Assembly: GCA_016716065.1 (NCBI GenBank)
Contig: JADJXA010000008.1
Span: 62,001-126,000, forward strand
Length of the DNA stretch: 64,000 bases
DNA from: Candidatus Leptovillus gracilis
GTDB lineage: Bacteria; Chloroflexota; Anaerolineae; Promineifilales; Promineifilaceae
Direction: 5' to 3'
Each line of letters begins with the position of its first letter. The first letter of the stretch is position 1. This document shows positions 1 through 9,365 of the stretch, piece by piece. The translations under genes were made by a program, and so were the position numbers. The notes under the pieces are model-generated. The model was not told where the DNA came from and ran no database searches. It saw only the letters and a program-made list of their open reading frames with translations.

Positions 1-22
1 AGTATTCCTGAGTTCTGTCGAG

Positions 23-2020
23 ATGGCCAAAGCTATTTCAGTTGCTGAAGGCCAGGAACTGTTCTGGTTAGGACAACAGCTATTAAGCAATCTACCAAAA
101 AAATCCCAGCGAACTCATACGCACCTGGAGGGTCTGAATGATAGCGCGGCCTTGGGGCAATGGATAAACGATTTGTCTTTGGTCCTGGCTGACCGCACAG
201 GAGGTTGGGTGTTGATTGATGCTGGTGGCGATAACAGCAAGTCGCTCGTTCAAGCGTTGGGTAACCACATTTTTAACCTTGCTGAACGGGGTCTGTTTTT
301 GGTTCTTGTCACCGGTATGGATCAGGAGAAGTCAGCATTTGCTCGCCAGATTATGACTACCGAGTGGTGGGGTGAAGATGAGTTCAAGACCGTAATCAGC
401 CGGCGTCTTGAGGTTGCCAGCCGCAAGCTTTCACCTATTCGCACTCTATCCGATTTACGGCCAGACTGGTCAGAAGCTGCTTTTATTGACAAAGCACAAT
501 CCATTAGGCAAGTGATGGCTGCGGCTGCCTGGTTGCTTGTCCGTGATGAGATTTCCGACCTGCTTAAGAAGGGCAATCCGCGACAGGTGGTGACATTATG
601 TCAAAACGTCTTGCACTGTTACGATAATGCTGAAGCAAGGCAACTACTCCAGGAGGCGCTGCGCGATTTAGGCCCTCGCGATATCTGGAATAGCGGTGAG
701 TACGAAAGCGCCGTTGCCCATCTGGCAAACAGCAGTATCCAAGACGACCAATTGGCAGAAGAAGCCCAGAAGAAGAAGCAGACAGCCCAGGAGGTAAAAC
801 GCGCCCAAGAGCGGGCCGAGGAATTGGAGCAGCAAGAGAAATATGACGAGGCGCTTATCTTCCTGAGCGCCTGGCAAGACCAGCTCGGTGTAGGCAGCCT
901 AATCGAGAGAATTCAGCAAAAGCAAGCAGCGCGTCAGGCACAAATCAAGGACTACATTCGTCAAGCCCATGAAGCGGCCGACAAACAAGATTTTCGCACC
1001 ACTATTTCGTTTTATGAAGCTGCTCTGCTACTAGATCCTAACAACACGCGCATACAGGTAGAGCTACTACAAACGCAAGAGACTTTACACCAATGGGAAT
1101 CTGTCCGCAACTTGATCGAGGAAGCGCAAGAGGACTTTCAGAAGGGACGTTGGCAGCAGTGTTTAGGCAAATTTGAAGAAGCACGCAGTAAAGATAGTGA
1201 AGGGTGGTTTAGTGCAGATCTGAACACGGATATTGAAGCTGAAATTCGCAAAACGATAGAAAGTTGGTGGCGAACAGTTTCATTAGTTATACCAACCGAA
1301 AAGTGGCCAGGTCTTCTGAGTGAAAGAATACTCAACTGGGACCAAATTCCTTTATCTTTGTCCTCAGATGACGAGATATCGAACATGCAAGGTGAATTAC
1401 TCGAAGCATGCTCCGAATATCTGACCCGGCATTATACATCTCATTTGTCACCTCTGCTATCTAAAATATCTACACCTGAGATAGACACCCCATTATCAGA
1501 ATTAGAAGATCGCTTAGTGGAGACTGTTACCAAGTGGAAACCAGTGCGAGAGGATCGAATTGTTAGTGCCTTCATGGCGGTTGCTAATAGTAACGCATAC
1601 CGGGAAGTTATCAATGTATTAGATGAAATCCAACGCTTGTTGCCGGTCGTGCAAGCAGCAGCAGAGGTGTCATTACAGTTGGATGAAGCAATTGCTTTAT
1701 GTGAACAAGCTCGAAAGAGTAGTGACGTGCTGCCAGCCTTGTCTCAGATCACGAAATTAATCAATAAGCGAGAGGTAGATAGTCTTATAGATTTATTCCT
1801 GCGTCCCCGATATGAGCGCTTGGAGATATTGCGCGATCAACTGATCCGTCGTTATCGTTTTTTGGATAAAGACATTCAAGAAATTGAGCGTTTAATTGCA
1901 GCAGGAAGGTACACCGAAGCTCTTGTTATGTGCGAGAAGTTGGCAGCGTTGGGAGATGAACGGGTAAACCAACTGGGAATAATAGCGAAAATGCAATCAG
2001 TGGGGGACACAAAAGGTTAA
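23..2020 (+). CDS. TPR/coiled-coil scaffold protein, probably 5'-truncated by the window edge
   Basis: No enzyme motif is visible. Residues 1-180 form a mixed alpha/beta segment of unknown family. Residues about 245-420 are charged helical TPR-like repeats (EALIFLSAWQDQ, then FYEAALLLDPNN), and the rest is helical. The reading frame stays open from base 2 to the ATG at 23 with no convincing ribosome site, so the true start may lie outside the window. The protein is a shorter paralogue of the 1471-residue protein at 20532, sharing the signature NSGE...LANSS.QDDQ and a nearly identical 243-base module. Its C-terminal end (EIERLIAAGRYTEAL) matches the segment that precedes that module in the larger protein, so it looks like a rearranged derivative. 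It probably acts as a scaffold or adaptor for the NTPases downstream; this is inference from context. Confidence 0.7.
   Translation: MAKAISVAEGQELFWLGQQLLSNLPKKSQRTHTHLEGLNDSAALGQWINDLSLVLADRTGGWVLIDAGGDNSKSLVQALGNHIFNLAERGLFLVLVTGMDQEKSAFARQIMTTEWWGEDEFKTVISRRLEVASRKLSPIRTLSDLRPDWSEAAFIDKAQSIRQVMAAAAWLLVRDEISDLLKKGNPRQVVTLCQNVLHCYDNAEARQLLQEALRDLGPRDIWNSGEYESAVAHLANSSIQDDQLAEEAQKKKQTAQEVKRAQERAEELEQQEKYDEALIFLSAWQDQLGVGSLIERIQQKQAARQAQIKDYIRQAHEAADKQDFRTTISFYEAALLLDPNNTRIQVELLQTQETLHQWESVRNLIEEAQEDFQKGRWQQCLGKFEEARSKDSEGWFSADLNTDIEAEIRKTIESWWRTVSLVIPTEKWPGLLSERILNWDQIPLSLSSDDEISNMQGELLEACSEYLTRHYTSHLSPLLSKISTPEIDTPLSELEDRLVETVTKWKPVREDRIVSAFMAVANSNAYREVINVLDEIQRLLPVVQAAAEVSLQLDEAIALCEQARKSSDVLPALSQITKLINKREVDSLIDLFLRPRYERLEILRDQLIRRYRFLDKDIQEIERLIAAGRYTEALVMCEKLAALGDERVNQLGIIAKMQSVGDTKG
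752..994 (+). repeat. 243-base duplicated TPR module, copy A
   Basis: This stretch matches 21327-21569 over its full 243 bases with only about 20 differences by eye, far closer than the flanking coding sequence of the two paralogous genes. It encodes the AQEVKRAQERAEELEQQEKY helix and the following TPR-like repeat. Confidence 0.9.
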
Positions 2021-2073
2021 GAAGCGAAAGTGAAAAGCCGAATGAATCGGAGTTAGAAAAGGAGCAATAAACC

Positions 2074-3621
2074 ATGCCGCAGATACTGCGTCCAGATATC
2101 GAACTTAAAATACTGCGCTGGTTGTCAGGATGGGGGTTCAGTGATAATCCATTTGCCACTTACGCGGCTGAACAGGAGCCTGCTGTATCCTTGCGCGACG
2201 CTTTTATTGATACCGGCCGTCTTGATTGGGTCTGGGGTACGCCGGAACGGCCGCAGACAACTTTATTCTTTGCACGACGTGGCTGTGGTAAAACAGCTCA
2301 TCGACGCATGGTTGAAATGCGTTGCAGCCCTGCCCAACCAGCCAGTCCGGTTTTGTCTACGCTCTACAATGATTTCACTTTTTGGTCAGAACTCGCTTCT
2401 CCTCCTGGCCCGCAGCTGCACATACGCCCAATTCTAAAGCAACTCCTGCAATCCCTTTTTGATACCATCGTCAAAAAGAAACTACCGTTGGGGAGCTGGC
2501 AGCCAGAACACACTGCTATTCTGAAACAGTTATGCCAATGCTACCATCCCGATTTGCTTCAGCCAACATCCCTACTCAAATTTATCCGGCAGTCCAGCCC
2601 TCCGGAACAAGGTGAAGAACTCTCTCTGACTGCGCTGCGTCAGGCGATTTCAGAATCCAATCTCGTCGCGCAAATCGCTAATTTTAACGCAACGGCCCTT
2701 TTCTTTGCCGGTTTATCCGATGCCCAACCTACCAGCTATGATCTGACTAATAGTTCTTTGCGTTCATCTCTCTCCTATGTGGTCAGGCTAAGTCAGGCTC
2801 TAAATTTTCAAACCATTTACATACTGGTAGATGGGGTTGATGAAGTCTATCTACAGAATAATTGGTCCTGGCAAGAAGGTATCGAATCCCTTTTGGCCGA
2901 TCTGCCTTTGATGAATATGCCTGGCATTGCCTTCAAATTTTTCCTACCGGCCGAAGTCAAAGAAGATTTGCTCAGTAAACCTCGTGTTCGGCCCGATCGT
3001 CTTGCGTACGCTGACTTAACTTGGTCTGAGCGGGATCTGCAACAACTATTGAGGCAGCGTCTGCTCATATTTAACGCATTGGGCATTTCCTCTTTAGCTG
3101 ATTTTTGTGAACCAAATCTTGCCAAAACGATTGATAGTGAACTGATCCAGGCTGCCCAAGGAATCCCCCGACAGATGCTTCGCCTGGGCAACCAGTTGTT
3201 AGAGCAGCACGTCTTACTCCAAAATGCAACGGGGCAAATACACCGGGCTACATGGGATAAAGTGTTGCAAGAAATGGCAAACGAACTAGCGCTAACAGGG
3301 CAAATGCAGTTGGGTCAGCCCCAAATAGAAGTGAACCCAGCAACAGAAATCGTTACCCTGGGGGGTCGAGCGCTTTCTTTATCAGCTAATGAACTTCGCC
3401 TCATTCTTTGCTTGGCTGGCAACAATGGGTTTGCTACAACCGAGCAAATCGTGACGTTTGTTTATGACAATCCCGCTGGCGGTGTTTCCGACGAAGCTGT
3501 AGCTTCTATGGTCAAACGGCTACGCCAGAAACTAGATGATGATGCAAAAAATCCAGCTTATTTACGGACCGAACACGGCCGTGGTTACACTTTGTTAAAT
3601 TGGCGTCGCAGTCGTGTCTGA
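2074..3621 (+). CDS. STAND-like P-loop NTPase with C-terminal OmpR-type winged helix
   Basis: A predicted NTP-switched transcription regulator. A Walker A-like loop (ARRGCGKTA) lies at residues 67-75 and a Walker B motif (ILVDGVDEVY) near 250-259. Residues about 427-512 form an OmpR/PhoB-type winged helix (LSLSANELRLILCL, then VKRLRQKLDDD, then RTEHGRGYTLL). The usual order in response regulators (receiver first) is replaced by an NTPase, so the signal is probably nucleotide- or ligand-driven rather than phosphotransfer. The start ATG follows AAGGAG at good spacing. The stop codon overlaps the first half-site of a tandem direct-repeat array (3619-3655), a candidate binding site for this protein. 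It is likely the island's regulator. The family name STAND is an inference from the motif layout. Confidence 0.8.
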   Translation: MPQILRPDIELKILRWLSGWGFSDNPFATYAAEQEPAVSLRDAFIDTGRLDWVWGTPERPQTTLFFARRGCGKTAHRRMVEMRCSPAQPASPVLSTLYNDFTFWSELASPPGPQLHIRPILKQLLQSLFDTIVKKKLPLGSWQPEHTAILKQLCQCYHPDLLQPTSLLKFIRQSSPPEQGEELSLTALRQAISESNLVAQIANFNATALFFAGLSDAQPTSYDLTNSSLRSSLSYVVRLSQALNFQTIYILVDGVDEVYLQNNWSWQEGIESLLADLPLMNMPGIAFKFFLPAEVKEDLLSKPRVRPDRLAYADLTWSERDLQQLLRQRLLIFNALGISSLADFCEPNLAKTIDSELIQAAQGIPRQMLRLGNQLLEQHVLLQNATGQIHRATWDKVLQEMANELALTGQMQLGQPQIEVNPATEIVTLGGRALSLSANELRLILCLAGNNGFATTEQIVTFVYDNPAGGVSDEAVASMVKRLRQKLDDDAKNPAYLRTEHGRGYTLLNWRRSRV

Positions 3622-3655
3622 CAGGTTTTGACAACTAATTGACAGCAACGTGTCA
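3619..3655 (+). promoter_or_regulatory. Tandem TGACA half-site array 1 (putative operator)
   Basis: Half-sites TGACA at 3619, 3629 and 3640 and TGTCA at 3651 lie on one helical face (spacing 10, 11, 11). The same layout recurs at 9150-9186. OmpR/PhoB-type winged helices bind head-to-tail direct repeats with such spacing. An AT-rich -10-like TATTAT follows at 3675, so the array would sit near the -35 region of a promoter for the genes from 3836 on. The remainder of the 3622-3835 spacer shows nothing else. Confidence 0.55.
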
Positions 3656-3835
3656 GGTGTTAGAGAAATAACTTTATTATAGTCTAGATAGTATTTATGA
3701 CCCATTGGCTAGAATAAGAGGAAATCGTGTCATGGCTTTCCTCTATGAACACTCTGGTCGGCCAATGTGCGTCAGGGAGAGACTATCTAGGGTATACACT
3801 TAAAGATGCCTGACATGGGGAGGAAACACAGGTTC

Positions 3836-4696
3836 ATGCGCACACAATCACCCTATACCCTGGAAGAAAAGATTCAAACCGTGCAAGGCATATTCGCCAT
3901 ATGCGACAGGCTAATGAACAGGAATGAACAACCTCCTGAAGGTCAGCTATATCCTCCAGAGAAGGATAAAATCGAACGATTGCGAATCAAGTATAACCAA
4001 CAAAAAATAACATTACTGTTGAGTGCTAGCCGTGAGGGAAAAACAGTTTTCGCTCAACAGGCTTTAGAGGGTATATCTGTTATCAAATCTACAAATTTCT
4101 TAAATGAGTTCGCCAATGTACCCGATCGAGAATTAGCCTGGTTATTGACAAGGCTACTTGGGGCTGAGGCGGCCGCCATACCAGCAAGACCAGGCAAGGC
4201 TGATATCTTAGCATTTCTTCAAGCCCATCAAAACTGCTATGTGGTTGATTCTCTAACAGCAGTCGAAGAAATGTACCTGCGAGATTTGTTGCGATATCAC
4301 TATGAATGGTTAACCACAATTGAAGCTGATTTCCACATATTATTTATTTGCCGGTCAGAATACCTCGAAGGTGATGATATCTCAGATGTACCCAGGGAAT
4401 ACTTGTTCTGGTCTAACGACCATATTGTCGGTTTATTCAACCATGCGATGGATTCTTTGAATTTGCCAATCCCTACCTTAGAAGACATTCTTAAACAACT
4501 TGGTCCTGAGAAAATGTTGGATGCCACTTTCAGCACGAAGACAGCTTTTCAATTGGTAGATGACTTTTGTGGTCACTCACGGTTTGGTGGCGATGTGCCC
4601 ACATATAGCCTACAAACTGTAGCTCAAGGATTCCACGAATGCTTCACTCAAGCTTTTTACCGTTTGGAGCAAACTACAAATCCAGGAGGCCAATAA
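3836..4696 (+). CDS. Small P-loop NTPase-like protein
   Basis: A predicted 286-residue nucleotide-binding protein. A P-loop-like segment (LLLSASREGKTVF) near residue 60 lacks the canonical first glycine. A hydrophobic strand ending in aspartate (CYVVDSL) and a sensor-like strand (HILFICRSEYL) follow, as in AAA/STAND NTPases, but no clear second acidic residue is seen, so hydrolysis may be weak or lost. The ATG at 3836 is preferred over the one at 3806 because GGGGAGGAA ends 10 bases upstream of it. The gene ends 1 base before the ATG of the large NTPase gene, so the two are translationally coupled and probably work together. The family is not recognised. Confidence 0.65.
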   Translation: MRTQSPYTLEEKIQTVQGIFAICDRLMNRNEQPPEGQLYPPEKDKIERLRIKYNQQKITLLLSASREGKTVFAQQALEGISVIKSTNFLNEFANVPDRELAWLLTRLLGAEAAAIPARPGKADILAFLQAHQNCYVVDSLTAVEEMYLRDLLRYHYEWLTTIEADFHILFICRSEYLEGDDISDVPREYLFWSNDHIVGLFNHAMDSLNLPIPTLEDILKQLGPEKMLDATFSTKTAFQLVDDFCGHSRFGGDVPTYSLQTVAQGFHECFTQAFYRLEQTTNPGGQ

Positions 4697-4697
4697 A

Positions 4698-7600
4698 ATG
4701 ACAGAAGAGAAACCAGTGATTATCGATCGGAAGTTGGCTCTGGAACTTATAGACGCAATTATTACGAACCAAGGGCGAGGAATGCTCTGGGGTATAAACG
4801 GTCTTGCAAAAATGGGCAAGACTACTCTTTTGAAAAACTTGATACGCGACCGGCTAGAAACCAGATTTATTGACGGCAGTTGGCATGGATTGTGTGCTTA
4901 TTTGGATCTGCGAATGGTAGGGACTGATTCTATCAGGTTCAGGACTGAATTAGTTAATTCCTTCACAGACTTCATATCACATAGCCCGACCCATACCGAT
5001 GAACAAATAATTCAACGGGATGAAAACAATCTCGCTTTGTTTCTGCAACAATACCCCGACTATCAGATTGTACTCTTATTAGATGAAATCAACCTGTATC
5101 ACAAAAAACTTGACGATAATCCCATTTATACGAATGAAATAAACGATTTAGTGGCAGATTTGATCAAGAATTACGGGGCTATTGTAATAATTGCTGGCCG
5201 GCTGCCTCTGCAATCCGATCCTTCCATAACGGAAGAAACCCGGCGTCTTCTTACGGCCTGGCAGGAGGAGTTGAACATTAACAGCCGCAGGCTAGATGTT
5301 TTTTCTGAAGATGACTTGAGGGAGTTTTTTAGCAAGAACGTAAGCAGTAGCTTAAGTCCTAGTCAGGCAAAAAAGGATTTGACATTCTTTACCAAAATGA
5401 CATTAGGAACTCCCGGTTTTTGTGCTGCCATACGTTCTGAGAAATGGCGCCATGAGAGTTTTGACCTTGCAAGTTTTACTCAGCGCTGGTTGTTGGGCGA
5501 AGTTGGCGATGAAGAACATCAAATGAATCCACCCATCAGTCAAAATTATCGCGATTATTATCCTGTTTTGCAGTCTCTATCTGTCCTTCGTTATTTTTCC
5601 CCACCTTTGTTAGAGCGATTTTTAGATGAACAAGGCCTGGCAGTTCGTTACAAAGTGATGAGGGAACTAATGAAAACGGAGCTAATGATTTACGAATCGC
5701 CGAAGGGGTTCACGCTAGGAGTTTATAGAAATTTTCTTAGCAATTCCTTCAAAGAGGCGGATCCAGAACGGTGGCTTATTTTTCACCAATGGGCCATTCA
5801 ATACTACTATAACAGCGCAGTTCGATATCGCGTAAACCCAATCACGCACCTACATGAATTTTTGTACCACAACACGATGATGGCTACGCTTCATGAGAAC
5901 CAAGTCTCCCTACTTAAGGAGTACCTTGATGATCTACGTACCCAGGTTGTTCTCGACGAGTTGGCTATTGATGAACTAAAGCAAGTCCTGTTTGATAACC
6001 GTAATGAGTTGTTATATGACGCTGAACTACGGGAAGCCCAACGAGAATCTGTCGCAGCGGCAGCCTGCGTTAAATCTTTTGTGCAGTGGCTCGACACCTT
6101 TAAAGCAAGTGAGCCTTCACCGCCCCAGGAACCTGCCGCTTCTGCGTTGGATAAAGCTTTGTTGCCCCGCTTTGTCGGAAGAGAGAAGGAAAAGCATGAG
6201 ATCTGCCATAAGATAAAAGCAGGTCGGGGCCACTCAACCGTGCTGGTAGTTACCGGAACCGTGGGCGTAGGCAAAACAGCATTGCTACAGCATGTGAGTG
6301 AACAATGCCATCATTTTGCCGATAACCAGGCACAGGTCTTGTTGGCGCCAGGCGACCAACTGTTCGATTTCAGATTAGCTGAACTACGTCACCCGCGTCC
6401 CGTGACGATGTCTATTGCTCAAGCCATCTCCAAAGCGATCAAAGAACCAGAAACCTTCCAGCGTTATCAGGAGGCTTTTCGCCAAGGGGTGACAGGTCAC
6501 GAGTTGAATAACACTTGGCTCGAATGCTACAATGCCTGGGTGGCGATAGCCAATAAGGTGATTGTTATCTGCTTTGATTCAGCCGAGTTGCTGGTCTCGT
6601 TGACGTTGCTATCTGATTGGGCAGCTTATGTTTTTCCCCGGTTAGAAAATACCGTTGTTATACTGACTGTCCGCGAACCCAGTATAGTGTCAACCTCTGA
6701 CCAGTTAGACTCCTGGTTAACCAAAGTAGCGGTTGAAGCGGCCCAGGCCGAGCAACAGACCTTTACGACGGCCACTATTGCCTTAAAAAACTTCACCTTT
6801 GACGAAACCAACACTTTCCTTCAACCTATCCTGGTAGACTACAACGACTTGTTAGCTGAGCGGTGTCATCAGTTAACGGCTGGTCACCCGTTGGCTCTAA
6901 CTCTGTTAACTCGTTTATCTGCTCCCAGCCTCAAAAAGCTGTTGAGTGAGTTTGAAGAACCTGCTTCAGGAGAACAATCCGCTGAACCCGCAATTAACGA
7001 ACTCCTAAGCCAATTGGGCGCTCGTCTCGTTGAGCATATTGACAAAGATTTTGCTCAATTGTTAGATTTCCTCACATTAGCACGCCAGGGCTTAACCCCG
7101 AAACTTCTGGCTTCTTTGCGCACAGCAGACCGGGCAAACGATGATGACATTGTTCGTGCAGCAGCCGACCTCCAACTGATTAGAGGACAACTATTTCCAT
7201 TGATTCGCACACTATACCGCCAACCGGTGGGCGTAGAGAATGCTTCACCAGATCCCGTTCTTATTCCCCACGAAGCTTTTCTTGATAGCAAGGATCGTCA
7301 TTGGTCTTTTCGCCAATCGGAATTGGTCAAGAATTATGAGCAACAGGTAGTTAACTATTGCCGCCGTATTTTAGCTCGGACGGATATTAATCATCCTTAT
7401 TATGAAAGATGGGTGTTTGACACGCTGTTTTACCTGTGCCGATATGATCGGAAAGAAGGCATCGATTTTCTCCTTTATCAACAAGAGATAGCTTGGCGTG
7501 ATGGGCGTTGGGATTTTGTCCAACAACTTGAGGATGAATGGCGCTTACTTAACGTGTCTGGTGACTTGTTTGAAGCTTTGCCGCTTACCGAACAGAAAAT

Positions 7601-9152
7601 AGAACCGTTTTGGCATCATCTCCGAATCAGGAAACATTTTTTTTACGGCGAATACAATCGGGTATTAGAGCAGATTGAGTCTTTGCCAGGCTTGGCATCC
7701 GGTCTAACCTGGGAAGAGCAGCTGAATCAAGAAATTAGAGACATGCCTGAGGCCGATGGGCTTGTGACTGTAAGAAACTGGATCGATCGGAGTCAGGTAT
7801 TGCTGTCAGGGATTGGCGTGGAGACAGAAAATTCTATAGAAGAAGCCGGTGACCGCCTCGGCGCGATTATCGCTTACAACAAGCGAAATGAGTGGAGAGA
7901 AGAAGTAGAGTATAAAAGATTCTTGCAGCTTACGGCCGTTGCTGACGCATACTTCCTTAGAGGCCAAGCCTATTATTTGCAGGCATTCTACCAACAAGCA
8001 TTGGTTGAACTACAAGAAGCGCTTCAACGTTATAGTGAACTGGCTCTTGCTCATGACACCCTGCAAACTGTAGCTCATATTACCCACACTTGCGCCGAGT
8101 CAGGTTTGCCGGAACAGACTCATCATTACACAAGATTTGCGAAAAACCTATGTATTAATGCAAAAATAAGCAACAATAAGACAGTTAAAGCTTATCTTAA
8201 GTGGATTTTGGCGGCGAACCAATACGCACAAAGACATTGGTTACAAGCTGTGGATGTGTTACAGCCAATTCGTTCTGAAAAAGAATGGCCTGGTTGGCAT
8301 CTGGATTGGCAGATGGTTTCTTTCCTATACCTACAGGCTGCCGCCCGACTTAATGTGCAAACCGCAGGTATACAAAATTCTACAGATTCAGACCTGCCTA
8401 CTGCCGAAGCTTTTGGGGAGAATCATTATATCCAATTTCGGGATAACCCCAATGTGTGGCCGTTACTGCGCGCTAAAGCCAGTTTGATCTGGGGTGAACA
8501 CTTTCTACATCGGCTTATTCTATCTTCCATATATGAGCCTATTACACAATTGGATGAGGCTCCAAAAGCAATGCAAGATGCCTTTGCTGATCAGCAAAAG
8601 TCATTAATTGAAGAATCTTTTGGGGCTGCCTATTTGGCGACCATGTTCGCAGCCCAGGCATTGTATACGTTGAGTATAGAAGAGAATGTAGTCCGCGGAA
8701 AGGGATTATTACTTGTTGTTCAAGACAATCTTGAGCTAGCAGAGAATAGGATGCGCGAATTCACACGCACTCAGCATAGACGGTCTGATGGGCAAGTTTA
8801 CAGTAGTGAAACCAAGTTCCTTTTGTTGGGTAAGAGTTATTATCAATTAGCTTTTAGCTGGTTAGGTTTAGTTCAAGAAAGAACAACATCAGACAAAAAG
8901 TTACTGCATGAAGCACTTGAATATTATAACCAGGGAATCAGTTTGTTAGGCCAGATTAACGATCGTCAAGAATTGATTGAGCCTCTTCTGGATCAACTAT
9001 GGGTTTACCTGAAGCAGATGTCACATGTAACCTGGCAAACTTTGCTAGATAGTGCTGCTGATAAAGAAGAGTTGGCGTTTGTGGTCAAGGGCATAAAGGT
9101 GCGTCAATTCATGGACAAAATGTTGCCTGCTTTAACAGCCAATAAAAGATGA
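4698..9152 (+). CDS. Large protein with two P-loop NTPase modules and helical repeats
   Basis: The 1484 residues contain a first NTPase module with Walker A GLAKMGKTTLLK (about residues 35-46) and Walker B IVLLLDEINLY (about 130), and a second with Walker A GTVGVGKTALLQ (about 516-527) and a Walker B-like IVICFDSAELL (about 620). The C-terminal half is TPR-like (AYFLRGQAYYLQAFYQQALVEL around 1080). Each module resembles STAND/AAA ATPases that switch on ligand binding, but carrying two in one chain is unusual. AGGAGG sits 8 bases before the ATG. The stop codon overlaps the second TGACA array. The role is likely a signal-integrating switch or platform in the island; no specific substrate can be named. 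Confidence 0.8.
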   Translation: MTEEKPVIIDRKLALELIDAIITNQGRGMLWGINGLAKMGKTTLLKNLIRDRLETRFIDGSWHGLCAYLDLRMVGTDSIRFRTELVNSFTDFISHSPTHTDEQIIQRDENNLALFLQQYPDYQIVLLLDEINLYHKKLDDNPIYTNEINDLVADLIKNYGAIVIIAGRLPLQSDPSITEETRRLLTAWQEELNINSRRLDVFSEDDLREFFSKNVSSSLSPSQAKKDLTFFTKMTLGTPGFCAAIRSEKWRHESFDLASFTQRWLLGEVGDEEHQMNPPISQNYRDYYPVLQSLSVLRYFSPPLLERFLDEQGLAVRYKVMRELMKTELMIYESPKGFTLGVYRNFLSNSFKEADPERWLIFHQWAIQYYYNSAVRYRVNPITHLHEFLYHNTMMATLHENQVSLLKEYLDDLRTQVVLDELAIDELKQVLFDNRNELLYDAELREAQRESVAAAACVKSFVQWLDTFKASEPSPPQEPAASALDKALLPRFVGREKEKHEICHKIKAGRGHSTVLVVTGTVGVGKTALLQHVSEQCHHFADNQAQVLLAPGDQLFDFRLAELRHPRPVTMSIAQAISKAIKEPETFQRYQEAFRQGVTGHELNNTWLECYNAWVAIANKVIVICFDSAELLVSLTLLSDWAAYVFPRLENTVVILTVREPSIVSTSDQLDSWLTKVAVEAAQAEQQTFTTATIALKNFTFDETNTFLQPILVDYNDLLAERCHQLTAGHPLALTLLTRLSAPSLKKLLSEFEEPASGEQSAEPAINELLSQLGARLVEHIDKDFAQLLDFLTLARQGLTPKLLASLRTADRANDDDIVRAAADLQLIRGQLFPLIRTLYRQPVGVENASPDPVLIPHEAFLDSKDRHWSFRQSELVKNYEQQVVNYCRRILARTDINHPYYERWVFDTLFYLCRYDRKEGIDFLLYQQEIAWRDGRWDFVQQLEDEWRLLNVSGDLFEALPLTEQKIEPFWHHLRIRKHFFYGEYNRVLEQIESLPGLASGLTWEEQLNQEIRDMPEADGLVTVRNWIDRSQVLLSGIGVETENSIEEAGDRLGAIIAYNKRNEWREEVEYKRFLQLTAVADAYFLRGQAYYLQAFYQQALVELQEALQRYSELALAHDTLQTVAHITHTCAESGLPEQTHHYTRFAKNLCINAKISNNKTVKAYLKWILAANQYAQRHWLQAVDVLQPIRSEKEWPGWHLDWQMVSFLYLQAAARLNVQTAGIQNSTDSDLPTAEAFGENHYIQFRDNPNVWPLLRAKASLIWGEHFLHRLILSSIYEPITQLDEAPKAMQDAFADQQKSLIEESFGAAYLATMFAAQALYTLSIEENVVRGKGLLLVVQDNLELAENRMREFTRTQHRRSDGQVYSSETKFLLLGKSYYQLAFSWLGLVQERTTSDKKLLHEALEYYNQGISLLGQINDRQELIEPLLDQLWVYLKQMSHVTWQTLLDSAADKEELAFVVKGIKVRQFMDKMLPALTANKR

Positions 9153-9186
9153 CAGATATTGACAGAAGACTGCCATCAGGATGCCA
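9150..9186 (+). promoter_or_regulatory. Tandem TGACA/TGCCA half-site array 2 (putative operator)
   Basis: TGACA at 9150 and 9160 and TGCCA at 9171 and 9182 reproduce the 10, 11, 11 spacing of the array at 3619-3655. As there, the first half-site overlaps the TGA stop of the preceding gene. A weak -10-like CATACT lies at 9209. It would control the vWA-tubulin-kinase part of the island. Confidence 0.55.
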
Positions 9187-9260
9187 TGTATGTGGGTGAC
9201 TCATTGTGCATACTGTCATCAAGTAATAAGAAGCCATCTGAAAAAAGGGTCTAAACGCCG

Positions 9261-9320
9261 AAAAGTCAGGCTTTTCACTCTTGGGCGCGACAGTCTAAGT
9301 GTCTAAAAAGTCAGGCTTTT
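9261..9320 (+). terminator. Twin identical small hairpins before the vWA gene
   Basis: The 15-mer AAAAGTCAGGCTTTT occurs at 9261-9275 and again at 9306-9320. Each can fold as a 5-6 bp AAAAG/CTTTT stem with a TCAGG loop and is followed by T-rich sequence in the second copy. They could be weak terminators or attenuators, or protein-binding sites. The stems are A/T-rich, so termination strength is doubtful. Confidence 0.35.
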
Positions 9321-9365
9321 TTCAGTGGACTCAATAATATGAATGAAATATAAGGAGTCAGTCAA

